Assembly: GCF_003423665.1 (NCBI RefSeq)
Contig: NZ_BFBY01000001.1
Coordinates: forward strand, 124,001 to 188,000
Length of the DNA stretch: 64,000 bases
Reading direction: 5' to 3'
Source: Lactobacillus rodentium
Lineage (GTDB): Bacteria > Bacillota > Bacilli > Lactobacillales > Lactobacillaceae
Shown here: positions 56,001 through 64,000 of the stretch, in pieces
Position numbering within the stretch: the stretch's first letter is position 1
Layout of the letters: each line of letters starts with the position of its first letter
Program-made: the position numbers and the translations under genes
Notes under the pieces: model-generated
What the model saw: the letters and a program-made list of their open reading frames with translations, nothing else
Told to the model about the DNA's origin: nothing
The model's database searches: none

Positions 56001-57237
56001 TAAACCAGAAGCAGTAATCGGAAGCGTAACTTACATTGACGATACTACTGGCAAGACTTTATCAACTGCAACTATTGCAGGTGGAATTGGTGAAAAGATT
56101 ACTTACACCACTACTGCAACTATTACTAAGTATGAAAACGAAGGTTATGACTTTGTATCAAGCAACTTCGTTAATGGTGATGAAGTATTTGAAAAGACTG
56201 GTAATAAATTTGAAGTCCACTTCAAGCACGGTATTGAACCAATTAATCCTAACCATCCAGGTAAGCCGGGTGAACCATTGAATCCTGATGATCCAAATGG
56301 TAACGGACCTAAGTACCCAGCTGGTACTGATGAAAAGAGTCTTAACAAGACAGTAACTCGTACTATTACCTATGTAGGTGCTGGGGATAAGACTCCTAAA
56401 GAAGTTGTTCAAAGTGTTAACTTTACTGCAAGTGGTGAATTAGATAAAGTAACTGGTAAATGGATTAAAGAATTAACTTGGACTCCAGACCAAAGCACTT
56501 TAGCTAGTGTAAGTACTCCGGTAGTAGCTAGTTATCATGTGGTGAGTGTGAGTGCAGATTCTAAAGATGGTGTAAATGTAGATAGCATTTCTGTTAACCA
56601 TGATAGTAAAGACAGTAAAGTGATTGTTGTTTATGCTGAAAATGGACATATTATCCCAGTAGATCCAAATGGTAAGCCAATCAAGAATGTACCAACTCCA
56701 CCATACACAACTGATCCACATAACCCAGCAAAGGTTGTACCAAATGAACCGGTTCCAGAAATTCCTGGTTACACTCCAACTCAATCAACTGTAACTCCAC
56801 CAAATCCAGGCGAAGATACTCCGGTAATTTACGTACCAACTACTCCAACAACTCCAACTGATCCAAATCCAACTCCGGAACCACATCCAGAACCAAACCC
56901 AGATACTGATGTTCCAGATATTCCAGCTCCAGAAGTACCAAGTGTAGATGTACCAATGCCACATCCACAAACTCCTGAAGTACCAGAAGAACCAGATGAA
57001 ACCCCAGCACCACACGCAACTACTCCAGAAACTCCAGTTTCAGAAGACGAAGGTGAAGTACCAGTAGTTCACGCAAGTGAAGTGAAGGATAATGACGATG
57101 TGCCAATGCCACACGCAGCACAAGAAACATTACCACAAACTGGTGAAAAGACTTCAGTCATGGCAGTAATTGCCGGAGCATTTGCTTCAGTATTAGGTAT
57201 CTTCGGTTTAGCTAGCCGCAGAAAAGAAGATAAATAA
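53032..57237 (+). CDS. YSIRK/LPXTG surface protein, mucus-binding-like, 1401 aa
   Basis: This is a cell-wall-anchored surface protein. The YSIRK-type signal peptide lies at residues 1-50 (NHFSIRKLTVGAASVLLG), and a Ser/Ala repeat segment at about 52-130. MucBP-like modules follow (about 200-650, with VKVRYVDQDGNQLADDVILA), then two long repeats of about 319 residues (beginning near residues 680 and 999, each with TVTRTITYV and YHVVSVSADSKD), a Pro/Glu-rich wall region and the sortase motif LPQTGEKTS ahead of a hydrophobic tail and RRKEDK. Resemblance to Mub/MucBP adhesins suggests mucus binding; the ligand is not shown. Confidence 0.88.
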   Translation: MVSKNNKVKKFEQSAQRQNHFSIRKLTVGAASVLLGTSLYFGTQTSQAHAAVNSESDVKATQVAKSAATESSAAAAKSSAANSVTTSSAASSAVSSAASSAVSSAASQASSAALSSAANSVATSSAASKDTETTTLKIETKKDANKVDAKKLVKAVKESKAATTDSTSGVNPLSVLEDYDDDNWDGTEDPGQPGEDGIPDVWQKNYHVKVTMINALTGEVMDPMTSGDPNFFEGLSFNKDNWNNTHLTPDQITKIAKPENNTGIYNDEGLAIKAWTNFSNFAPSGWKLLNPEEVTKYFQVTPKNIVAPEDIQDMLNWGQAPGENSAYITAKKDELILKTMNDVDMTLYYAPISPIEIKYVAEEQDEAGNPVEKTLVTYNVDSSQLNIDTNQFGDLQFYPINEDYEQASKEYSGLINEDGYPAAKITSATSPINAYALDIPGFEIVGNPTWSGVDTQTVTKDGTNPLVVTFKYKKTSQNEDSKSLNGGTLLPDDESVNFEGTLGSISYDKYENYKEKFNSSATLNEKYPGLEEALQSQVETWKNQGYSVLANTGSSAYKGTDVIPSSIGKGNTYVVPNRGVKVRYVDQDGNQLADDVILASNPHNPDQTNQGVNPTEYWYPEGDWTAPKKNITGYHLSKTYGEDHGKFMPWAYEVTFEYAKNESNVPGDAPTVTNPEAAVITVNYIDQSDNNKVLASEKLAGADGSAIDTNSVDTKITDYENQGYVLVSNGLTEAGKDFTADNNGKTYDVIFKHGTTPINPNHPGIPGEPITTPEGPKYPEGTSKEDLEKTVTRTITYVVNGEAQDKPFVAPETVTQNIKFTAEGTIDNVTGNLVTVDAAGNITSQDGKLTWTPEEGTLKAVNSPVVNYYHVVSVSADSKDNVNVDAATVNHDSNNINVVVTYAPNGHIIPVDPNGHEIPDVPPTDLPPYPTDPTNPSKVVPNVPIPEVPGYVPDKPNKDHNVPTPPNPGDNVKVPYIKKETATVPPLEENKPEAVIGSVTYIDDTTGKTLSTATIAGGIGEKITYTTTATITKYENEGYDFVSSNFVNGDEVFEKTGNKFEVHFKHGIEPINPNHPGKPGEPLNPDDPNGNGPKYPAGTDEKSLNKTVTRTITYVGAGDKTPKEVVQSVNFTASGELDKVTGKWIKELTWTPDQSTLASVSTPVVASYHVVSVSADSKDGVNVDSISVNHDSKDSKVIVVYAENGHIIPVDPNGKPIKNVPTPPYTTDPHNPAKVVPNEPVPEIPGYTPTQSTVTPPNPGEDTPVIYVPTTPTTPTDPNPTPEPHPEPNPDTDVPDIPAPEVPSVDVPMPHPQTPEVPEEPDETPAPHATTPETPVSEDEGEVPVVHASEVKDNDDVPMPHAAQETLPQTGEKTSVMAVIAGAFASVLGIFGLASRRKEDK
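53236..53425 (+). repeat. Ser/Ala-coding degenerate repeat
   Basis: Near-identical 24-base units of the form TCAGCAGTATC(A/T)AGCGCAGC occur in tandem, with duplicated AGCGCTGCAAACTCAG around them, encoding Ser-Ala-rich sequence after the signal peptide of adhesin gene 1. Slippage could change its length. Confidence 0.7.
56845..57237 (+). repeat. Shared C-terminal module, copy 1 of 3
   Basis: The last 130 codons (PTTPTDPNPTPEP to RRKEDK) are nearly the same in the three adhesins; copies are at 59402-59794 and 62785-63168. The third copy lacks three codons (EVK). Such identity between genes suggests recent duplication or gene conversion. Confidence 0.85.
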
Positions 57238-57271
57238 TTAAGCTAATTAAATAAATAGATCTAATCATCTA

Positions 57272-57306
57272 AAAAAAGAGATTCCTAGAGGGAATCTCTT
57301 TTTTTG
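57272..57306 (+). terminator. Terminator of adhesin gene 1
   Basis: AAAGAGATTCC pairs with GGAATCTCTTT, followed by T residues. The other two adhesin genes end with near copies. Confidence 0.92.
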
Positions 57307-57506
57307 ATCGTATAAATATATTCTACATAATTTAATTTTATGAAAAAATAAAAAACTACGCGATTTTGATATTTTTTAAAAAAATCATATCAATGAGGTT
57401 ATATCTATGTTATCTAAAATTGGTTTTAAAGTCCTTTATCAATAAAGATTATGGTTATATAACTTATCAACCCAGCTTAAACATATTGATATATAAATAA
57501 AGTAGC

Positions 57507-57550
57507 CGTTATTTTAAGACTATTGCGTTTCAAATAACTAATGTTATATT
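57507..57550 (+). promoter_or_regulatory. Promoter and palindrome, adhesin gene 2
   Basis: TTGCGT (57523-57528) and TATATT (57545-57550) are 16 bases apart. A GTTATTT (57508-57514) / AAATAAC (57532-57538) inverted repeat surrounds the -35 box, as in adhesin gene 1. The other bases of this 364-base gap hold a terminator and nothing else I can identify. Confidence 0.5.
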
Positions 57551-57601
57551 TAATATATGCTTATTAAACTATTAGATATCGATTAAGACGGAGGATAAAG
57601 A

Positions 57602-59794
57602 ATGTTATCAAAGAATAATAAAGTTAAGAAAATGGAACAGGCCGCACAACGTAATAATCACTTTAGTATTAGAAAGTTAACTGTTGGCGCTGCTTCAGTA
57701 TTATTAGGTACTTCATTATATTTTGGTGCACAAACAAGTCAAGTTCACGCTGATACGGTCAAGAACGATGATCAAGTTACCGCAGTAGTTGATAAGGCTA
57801 ATGAAGATAAAGTAGAAGACAACAAAGACAACACTTCTACTAAAGAAGTTGTATCTGATCAAAAAGATGTGGTTAAGGATAATACTGCCGCTCAAGAAAA
57901 CAAAAATCAAGATCAACCAAAGGCTGATAATCAAAAGTCTCAGGATTCTCAAGACTCAAAAAAGACAGAAACTAAATTACAAGATCAAACTAAAACTTTA
58001 GTTGATACAAATAAAAAAGAAACCGAAACAACTGCTCAAACTAATCAAAACCAAACTTATCATATTAAGGTTACAGCATGGAATGATGCTACTGATTCTC
58101 TTTTAACCTCTATTCCTTCTGATCGTAGTTGGAATTACTATTTTAAAGATGGGGTTTATGAAGTAGATGCTAAGAAGAAAACTATTCTTTATAACGTTAG
58201 TGCTGCACCAACAGGTTATAAATTAATGAATCCTGATGAAGTCCTTCAAAACTTTACTTTGGATAAGACTATCTTATATCCAGCTGGTCATGATGTAGAT
58301 ATTACTTTGCATTATGCACCACTTTCTCCAGTGCAAGTTCAATATGTAGATGAAGATAATAACGAAGTTTTATCAACAACAAGTTTCACTGCAACTTCAT
58401 CATCTAGTGAAAGTCTTGCCCACGCTAACGGAGTTATTTCATCTGCTGCAACTTCAAGATTTACAGTTGATGCTATCGATATTCCTGGTTATGAATTGGT
58501 TTCTGAACCTGAATATGTAGGTTACTTTGATCAAACTCAAACAAAAGGTAATAAGAATCCAATTATTGTTCAATTTAAATATAAAAAAGTCTCTAAAAAT
58601 GATAATCCTAAGAAGATTTCTTCAGGTGCTAATGTAGACGGCCAATGGTTTGGACCAAACTGGGAAAGTTTACCAGGTGGTTTTAAACTTCCATTCCATT
58701 TTGAAAATGGAGTTGCTTACTATAACGCCGATCTTGATCAAAAGGTTCAAAATTTAATTAGTGGATATGAAAAACAAGGCTATTCATATGTAGGAACTGT
58801 TAATTATCATAAGAGCAATGAAGTTTATAACTCAGGTGAAACTGGAACCTTTTATAATTTGATTCCAAATAAACCGGTTACTGTTCATTACGTAGACGAA
58901 GCTGGTAATAAATTACATGATCCAACTGTGGTTGAAAGCAATGTAAACAATCCAGATCAAACTAATAACGGGATTGACTACAAGAATTATTGGCATGCAG
59001 CAGGACAATGGACTGTGACTCCTATGGATATTGATGGTTATGCATTGACTAAGACTTATGGTGCAACAACTGGTAAGTATACTGCATATAATTATGATGT
59101 AACCTTTGTTTATACTAAGAAAGAATCTGCAACAGTGCCACCACTAGAAGAAACTAAGCCAGAAGCTGCAATTGATGTCATTAAATATATTAATGATACT
59201 ACTAAGGAAACTATGGCAGAAGTTAAGGTTGCAGGCAAAGTAGGAACTAAGGTTGATTACTCAACTGAAGCAACTATTGCTCAATACGAAAAAGATGGTT
59301 ACAAGCTTGTTTCAAGCAACTTTGAAAACGGTAAAGAAGTATATGTAAAGGGTGGTCAAACATTTGAAGTACACTTTACTAAAGCTGCTGAACCAGTTGT
59401 ACCAACCACACCAACTGATCCAAATCCAACTCCGGAACCACATCCAGAACCAAATCCGGATACTGATGTTCCAGATATTCCAGCTCCAGAAGTACCAAGT
59501 GTAGATGTGCCAATGCCACATCCACAAACTCCTGAAGTTCCAGAAGAACCAGATGAAACACCAGCACCACACGCAACTACTCCAGAAACACCAGTTTCAG
59601 GAGATGAAGGCGAACTACCAGTAGTTCACGCAAGTGAAGTGAAGGATAATGAAGATGTGCCAATGCCACATGCAGCACAAGAAACATTACCACAAACTGG
59701 TGAAAAGACTTCAGTCATGGCAGTAATTGCGGGAGCATTTGCTTCAGTATTAGGTATCTTCGGTTTAGCTAACCGTCGTAAAGAAGATAAGTAA
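57602..59794 (+). CDS. YSIRK/LPXTG surface protein, short paralogue, 730 aa
   Basis: This is a shorter paralogue of the preceding gene. The signal peptide has NHFSIRKLTVGAASVLLG, the next 110 residues are charged and Asp/Lys/Gln-rich, and MucBP-like modules follow (including VTVHYVDEAGNKLHDPT). Only a single half-repeat (PEAAIDVIKYINDTTKETMA, near residue 520) precedes the Pro-rich wall domain and LPQTG anchor. It lacks the full ~319-residue repeat. The C-terminal 130 residues are almost the same as those of its neighbours. GGAGG precedes the ATG. Confidence 0.87.
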   Translation: MLSKNNKVKKMEQAAQRNNHFSIRKLTVGAASVLLGTSLYFGAQTSQVHADTVKNDDQVTAVVDKANEDKVEDNKDNTSTKEVVSDQKDVVKDNTAAQENKNQDQPKADNQKSQDSQDSKKTETKLQDQTKTLVDTNKKETETTAQTNQNQTYHIKVTAWNDATDSLLTSIPSDRSWNYYFKDGVYEVDAKKKTILYNVSAAPTGYKLMNPDEVLQNFTLDKTILYPAGHDVDITLHYAPLSPVQVQYVDEDNNEVLSTTSFTATSSSSESLAHANGVISSAATSRFTVDAIDIPGYELVSEPEYVGYFDQTQTKGNKNPIIVQFKYKKVSKNDNPKKISSGANVDGQWFGPNWESLPGGFKLPFHFENGVAYYNADLDQKVQNLISGYEKQGYSYVGTVNYHKSNEVYNSGETGTFYNLIPNKPVTVHYVDEAGNKLHDPTVVESNVNNPDQTNNGIDYKNYWHAAGQWTVTPMDIDGYALTKTYGATTGKYTAYNYDVTFVYTKKESATVPPLEETKPEAAIDVIKYINDTTKETMAEVKVAGKVGTKVDYSTEATIAQYEKDGYKLVSSNFENGKEVYVKGGQTFEVHFTKAAEPVVPTTPTDPNPTPEPHPEPNPDTDVPDIPAPEVPSVDVPMPHPQTPEVPEEPDETPAPHATTPETPVSGDEGELPVVHASEVKDNEDVPMPHAAQETLPQTGEKTSVMAVIAGAFASVLGIFGLANRRKEDK
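59402..59794 (+). repeat. Shared C-terminal module, copy 2 of 3
   Basis: This 393-base segment repeats the end of the preceding gene with a few substitutions (for example GDEGELP for EDEGEVP). Confidence 0.85.
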
Positions 59795-59810
59795 TTAATA
59801 AAGTAGTTAG

Positions 59811-59842
59811 AAAAAAGAGATTCTTAGAGGAATCTCTTTTTT
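59811..59842 (+). terminator. Terminator of adhesin gene 2
   Basis: AAAAGAGATTC pairs with GAATCTCTTTT, with T residues following. Confidence 0.9.
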
Positions 59843-60040
59843 ATTTTGTAAAAATCTAAAATTCACAATCAAAAATAAAAAAATAAGAAATGACACTAAT
59901 TTAAAATTTTTTATAAAAATATTTTTAAGTTTAAATGACTATGTTATTTAAAACTTACCATTAGTACATGCATAAAACGGAATATATGTTATCAAAACAA
60001 AAAAAGCAGTCCATAATGGGTATTAGCTCAACATTAATGA

Positions 60041-60084
60041 TGTTATTTTAAAAGCGTTGCTTTACTAATTTTGAATGTTATATT
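60041..60084 (+). promoter_or_regulatory. Promoter of adhesin gene 3
   Basis: TTGCTT (60057-60062) and TATATT (60079-60084) are 16 bases apart. The upstream GTTATTTTAA box is kept, but the downstream half of the palindrome is degenerate. Otherwise the 338-base gap contains only the preceding terminator and AT-rich DNA. Confidence 0.5.
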
Positions 60085-60132
60085 AAATATATGCTTATTA
60101 AATTATTAGACATTATAAATCGGAGGACAAAG

Positions 60133-63100
60133 ATGGTTTCAAAAAATAATAAGGTGAAAAAGTTTGAACAAAGTGCTCAACGTAACAATCACTTTAGTAT
60201 TAGAAAATTAACAGTTGGGGCTGCTTCAGTATTGTTGGGAACTTCCCTTTACTTGGGTACCCAAACAAGTCAAGCTCATGCAGCTGAAGTTAAAAAAGAT
60301 GAACAAGTTACAGCTGTAACTAATAATGAAGTTGATAAGGATCAACTGGATGCTGCAGAAACTACTGCACAATCATCTGCCGCCAATACTTCAACTCTTA
60401 GTGAGACTTCTACTAAGCTTAATAAGGTAAGTCAATCTACTAATGAAAAGAGTACTAAGGATGTTGCTCAGTCTGAAACTTCACATGATGATAATGCAGT
60501 AGCCGCTGCCAAGGCAGCTCAAAATAATAATGATGAAGATAAAACTTCAACTAATAAAGCTCCTGAAAAGCAATCATATCAAGTTAATATTAGCTTTTGG
60601 AATGATGTAACCAATGCACCATTAACTTATACTGGAAAATTACCTGCAACTAACGGTAGTTTTAATCAAGAAGTAAAAGTTAGTGATCCGGTAGGTATTT
60701 TGGGAATGGCCCCAACTGGATATAAGTTATTGAACCCAGAAGCTATTACCTCTAACTTTAAGATGAAAGGTAATGTGGCTTATTTAGATGGTCATGATGT
60801 TGATATTACTTTACACTACGCACCACTTTCACCAGTTTATGTAGAATATGTAAATGAAGAAAACGGTAAAGTTTTATCTACTACAGGAGTAGGTTCAAAT
60901 ACTTCAAGTAGTCAAAGTATTGCTAATGCTGCGGGCGATATTATGTATCCAGGAACTTCAAAATTCTTAGTTCATGCTATTGATATTCCTGGCTATGAAT
61001 TAGTTTCTGATCCTGAATATCTTGGTTACTATGATCAAGTTCAATCAGCAGATAATGCAAATCCTATTATTGTCCAATTTAAATATAAGAAGATCACTAA
61101 TAATGAAGATCCCAAAGATATTAAGGATGGAGCAAGTGTAGATGGCCAATGGTTTGGCCCAGTGTGGGAAAAATTACCTGGTGGAGTTAATGCTACCGGT
61201 ATATATGGTGTAACTTACGGAGAAGAAAATGGTGATCTTGAAGCTAAATTTCAAGCTATGATTGATCGCTATCAAAGACAAGGTTATACCTATGTTGGAA
61301 CTTTTAATTATCATAAGAATAGTGATTACTTCAACTTTAACGAAGCTGGAATTTCAGTTAACTTAATTCCTAATAAACCTGTCAAAGTTCATTATGTTGA
61401 TGAAAATAACAACGAAATTCAACCTTCAATAGAAGTTGCTCAAAATCCTAATAATCCAGATCAAACTAATAATGGTATTGATGAATCAAATCACTGGCAT
61501 CCAGAAGGACATTGGTCAGTAGAAGCTAAAGATATTCCTGGCTATGTTTTAACCAAAACTTATGGTGCTACTAGTGGTAGTTTTGTTCCTTATGAGTATA
61601 ATGTGACTTTTGTTTATACTAAGAAAGAAACCAAGGTTCCAACTACTCCACCTGTAGATAACAAAGAAGTAGCCGGCACAGTATTGTATATCGATGATAC
61701 TCTTCCTAAAGATAAACAAATTTTGTCAAGTGATACTTTTACTGGTGAAGTAGGTCAAAAGATTGACTATAGTACTGCAGCAACAATCAAAGACTATGAA
61801 AATCAAGGCTATAAATTAGTTTCAAGCGATTACAAAAACGGTGATGAAACATTCACTAATGGCAGCAATGTCTTTAAAGTGATTTTCACGCATGACATTG
61901 TACCAGTAAATCCAAATAATCCAGGTAAACCGGGCCAACCACTTAATCCAGATGATCCTAATGGTAACGGTCCTAAGTACCCAGAAGGCACTTCAAAGGC
62001 AGACCTTGAAAAGACAGTAACTCGTACTATTACATATGTAGGTGCTGGAGATAAAACTCCTAAAGAAGTTGTTCAAAGCATTAACTTTACTGCAAGTGGT
62101 GAATTAGATAAAGTAACTGGTAAATGGATCAAGAATTTAACTTGGACACCAGATAAAGGCACTTTAGCTAGTGTAACTACTCCAGTAATTGAGGGCTATC
62201 ACGTAGTAAGTGTAAGTGCAGATTCTAAAGATGGTGTAAATGTTGACAGCATTGCAATTACTCGTAAGAGTACTGATAGCAAAGTAGTTGTAATTTATGC
62301 CGAAAATGGACATATTATCCCCGTTGATCCAAATGGTCATAAGATTCCAAATGCACCAACTCCACAATATCCAACGGATCCAACCAATCCGTCAAAGGTA
62401 ACCCCTAATGAACCTGTACCAGAAATTCCTGGTTACATTCCTAACACTCCTACTGTTACTCCTGAAAACCCAGGTAAAGATACTGAAGTAACTTATACTA
62501 AGAAAGAAACTGCAACAGTTCCACCATTAGTAGAAAACCAACCAGAAGCAGCCGTTGATACAATTAAATATATCGATGACACTACTGGTAAGACAATGTC
62601 AGAAGTAAAAGTAGGTGGTGCCGTAGGTTCTAATGTGACATATACCACTACTGCAACTATTGCAGATTATGAAGCTCAAGGTTATAAGTTTGTCTCAAGC
62701 AACTTTGAAAACGGTAAAGAAGTATATGTAAAAGGTGGTCAAACCTTTGAAGTTCACTTTACTAAAGGAACTGAACCAGTTGTACCAACCACACCAACTG
62801 ATCCAAACCCAACTCCAGAACCACATCCACAACCAAACCCAGATACTGATGTTCCAGATATTCCATCTCCAGAAGTACCAAGTGTAGATGTACCAATGCC
62901 ACACCCACAAACTCCTGAAGTTCCAGAAGAACCAGATGAAACACCGGCCCCACACGCAACTACTCCAGAAACTCCAGTTTCAGAAGCCGAAGGCGAAGTA
63001 CCAGTAGTTCACGCAAGTGATAATGACGATGTGCCAATGCCACACGCAGCACAAGAAACATTACCACAAACTGGCGAAAAGACCTCAGTCATGGCAGTAA

Positions 63101-63168
63101 TTGCCGGAGCATTTGCTTCAGTATTAGGTATCTTCGGTTTAGCTAGCCGCAGAAAAGAAGATAAGTAG
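60133..63168 (+). CDS. YSIRK/LPXTG surface protein, 1011 aa
   Basis: This is the third paralogue. ATG 60133 follows GGAGG; an open frame upstream (from 60091) is ignored because the signal peptide then matches gene 1. Signal peptide residues 1-50, a Ser/Thr/Ala-rich region to about 150 and MucBP-like modules follow. One full ~300-residue repeat (from about 517, with TVTRTITYVGAG and YHVVSVSADSKD) and a half-repeat (from about 811) come before the Pro-rich wall region and LPQTG. It has one full repeat where gene 1 has two and gene 2 none. Ligand unknown. Confidence 0.87.
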   Translation: MVSKNNKVKKFEQSAQRNNHFSIRKLTVGAASVLLGTSLYLGTQTSQAHAAEVKKDEQVTAVTNNEVDKDQLDAAETTAQSSAANTSTLSETSTKLNKVSQSTNEKSTKDVAQSETSHDDNAVAAAKAAQNNNDEDKTSTNKAPEKQSYQVNISFWNDVTNAPLTYTGKLPATNGSFNQEVKVSDPVGILGMAPTGYKLLNPEAITSNFKMKGNVAYLDGHDVDITLHYAPLSPVYVEYVNEENGKVLSTTGVGSNTSSSQSIANAAGDIMYPGTSKFLVHAIDIPGYELVSDPEYLGYYDQVQSADNANPIIVQFKYKKITNNEDPKDIKDGASVDGQWFGPVWEKLPGGVNATGIYGVTYGEENGDLEAKFQAMIDRYQRQGYTYVGTFNYHKNSDYFNFNEAGISVNLIPNKPVKVHYVDENNNEIQPSIEVAQNPNNPDQTNNGIDESNHWHPEGHWSVEAKDIPGYVLTKTYGATSGSFVPYEYNVTFVYTKKETKVPTTPPVDNKEVAGTVLYIDDTLPKDKQILSSDTFTGEVGQKIDYSTAATIKDYENQGYKLVSSDYKNGDETFTNGSNVFKVIFTHDIVPVNPNNPGKPGQPLNPDDPNGNGPKYPEGTSKADLEKTVTRTITYVGAGDKTPKEVVQSINFTASGELDKVTGKWIKNLTWTPDKGTLASVTTPVIEGYHVVSVSADSKDGVNVDSIAITRKSTDSKVVVIYAENGHIIPVDPNGHKIPNAPTPQYPTDPTNPSKVTPNEPVPEIPGYIPNTPTVTPENPGKDTEVTYTKKETATVPPLVENQPEAAVDTIKYIDDTTGKTMSEVKVGGAVGSNVTYTTTATIADYEAQGYKFVSSNFENGKEVYVKGGQTFEVHFTKGTEPVVPTTPTDPNPTPEPHPQPNPDTDVPDIPSPEVPSVDVPMPHPQTPEVPEEPDETPAPHATTPETPVSEAEGEVPVVHASDNDDVPMPHAAQETLPQTGEKTSVMAVIAGAFASVLGIFGLASRRKEDK
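62785..63168 (+). repeat. Shared C-terminal module, copy 3 of 3
   Basis: This copy has 127 codons and lacks EVK before DNDDVPMPH, and is otherwise nearly the same as copy 1. Confidence 0.85.
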
Positions 63169-63170
63169 TT

Positions 63171-63203
63171 AGAAAAAGAGATTCTTAGAAGAATCTCTTT
63201 TTT
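63171..63203 (+). terminator. Terminator of adhesin gene 3
   Basis: AAAGAGATTC pairs with GAATCTCTTT around TTAGAA and is followed by T residues. Confidence 0.9.
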
Positions 63204-63260
63204 ACATTATTAATAGATTATTTTTTTGAATAAAATAGGTGGATTTGTTTAAATAAAAGT

Positions 63261-64000
63261 ATGATTAAGAAATATTTGAATAGACAGATGATCTATAAGT
63301 GGATCATTGCGATTCTAGCAATTTGGGATATCCTCTTAATCTTCATGGATTTTGCGGGATTTGTTAATATTAATTCGCCCGATTCTAAATGGTTCTGGGT
63401 AAATAATTTAATTTTAATTATTTTTGCAATTGATTATTTTATTGGCTTAGCTAAAGCAAAAGACAAAAAGCATTTTGTTGCAACTCATATTTTTGATTTA
63501 TTAGCAATTATTCCAGTAGGTCTTGTTTTTAGTGGAATGCAATTAGCCAAGTTAGGAGATGTGGGACTTTATTTTCGGCTGTTAAGACTTATTCGTTTAG
63601 CTGGGTTAATGGGCAAATTAAGAGAAATTTGGCATACTAACGGTATCTTGTATATCCTTTATTTTGCGATGGCCTTTATTATGTTGGGTGCGGTTGCTAT
63701 TTCAATTACTGAACATGTAAGTTTAGATACAGCTTTTTGGTGGGCTGTTACAACTGCAAGTACAGTTGGTTATGGTGATATTTCCAGTCGCACCTTAACT
63801 CCTGATTCCTTAATTGGAAAAGGCGTTGTCTTAATTATGATCTTAGTGGGAGTCGGTGTAATGGGGCTGGTAACAAGTTCGCTCACTGCTTACTTAATGC
63901 GTAGAGATCGTAAACAAGTGCAAGAGCCACTTAAACCAAAATCAGAAACTGATAACTTAAATCTGATCTTGGATAAATTAGATAAGCTTGAAAAACAAAA
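63261..64000 (+). CDS. Voltage-gated-like potassium channel, 3'-truncated by window edge
   Basis: The frame from ATG 63261 runs off the window without a stop (246 codons). Hydrophobic segments are seen near residues 14-36, 44-62 and 72-88, then an S4-like helix with Arg every third residue (YFRLLRLIRLAGLM), S5, a pore loop with the K+ filter TASTVGYGD near residue 172, and S6. A charged helix starts near the end. An in-frame stop lies just upstream and no good ribosome site is visible, so the start is less sure than the product. The gene lies 57 bases past the adhesin terminator. Confidence 0.85.
   Translation, partial: MIKKYLNRQMIYKWIIAILAIWDILLIFMDFAGFVNINSPDSKWFWVNNLILIIFAIDYFIGLAKAKDKKHFVATHIFDLLAIIPVGLVFSGMQLAKLGDVGLYFRLLRLIRLAGLMGKLREIWHTNGILYILYFAMAFIMLGAVAISITEHVSLDTAFWWAVTTASTVGYGDISSRTLTPDSLIGKGVVLIMILVGVGVMGLVTSSLTAYLMRRDRKQVQEPLKPKSETDNLNLILDKLDKLEKQ

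Noticed and set aside
55300-56360. Long direct repeats suggested a CRISPR or satellite array
   Set aside because: The repeats are ~950 bases long, in frame, and encode protein modules of the adhesin. There are no short repeats with unique spacers.
56785-57015. Trp-rich open frames on the - strand within the adhesin C-termini (also 59312-59572 and 62695-62955)
   Set aside because: They arise because the Pro-rich codons (CCA) read TGG in reverse. They have no ribosome site and no family resemblance, and recur only because the module is copied.

Overview
The window is AT-rich Firmicute DNA and very probably comes from the chromosome of a Lactobacillus close to the gasseri/johnsonii group. That assignment is an inference from gene content: a classical low-GC Gram-positive ribosomal cluster, frequent TTG and GTG starts behind strong GGAGG sites, a PepC-type peptidase, an IS150-group insertion sequence and YSIRK/LPQTG mucus-binding-like surface proteins. 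No rRNA, tRNA or CRISPR array was seen.

Positions 1-20070 hold the end of fusA and then the S10-spc-alpha cluster, all on the + strand: rpsJ to rplO, secY, adk, infA, rpmJ, rpsM, rpsK, rpoA and rplQ, followed by ecfA1-ecfA2-ecfT, truA, rplM and rpsI. The order matches Bacillus subtilis, except that map is absent between adk and infA. Structured RNAs accompany the genes: an S10 leader, an L17 downstream element and an L13 leader.

Positions 20100-34920 hold metabolic and housekeeping genes. They include a MerR-type membrane regulator broken by one in-frame stop, an NmrA-like reductase, a DJ-1/PfpI protein, a HAD-fold protein that has lost its catalytic residues, two histidine phosphatases, a zinc-type CDF exporter with two tiny membrane proteins, a P-loop kinase, pepC, a dUTPase, radA, gltX, cysS, mrnC and rlmB. 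The gltX-cysS-mrnC-rlmB-sigH-rpmG-secE-nusG-rplK-rplA-rplJ-rplL order is again that of B. subtilis, but it is interrupted three times. An IS3-family element sits between rlmB and sigH, inside what was the rlmB terminator. A block of six or seven metabolic genes lies between sigH and rpmG (37145-45579). An amino-acid ABC transporter lies between rplA and rplJ (48185-50251).

Positions 45685-51403 carry rpmG, secE, nusG, rplKA, the ABC transporter and rplJL, with L1-type hairpins and an L10 attenuator. Next comes an Rpn-like PD-(D/E)XK nuclease gene whose 3' end contains its own ribosome site and start codon. That 3' end has been tandemly duplicated as a free-standing small gene, which makes it the most interesting candidate toxin/antitoxin-like locus in the window.

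Positions 52900-63203 hold three tandem paralogous LPXTG surface proteins. They share almost identical signal peptides, C-termini, promoters and terminators, but carry different numbers of a ~300-residue repeat. The window ends inside a voltage-gated-like potassium channel gene.
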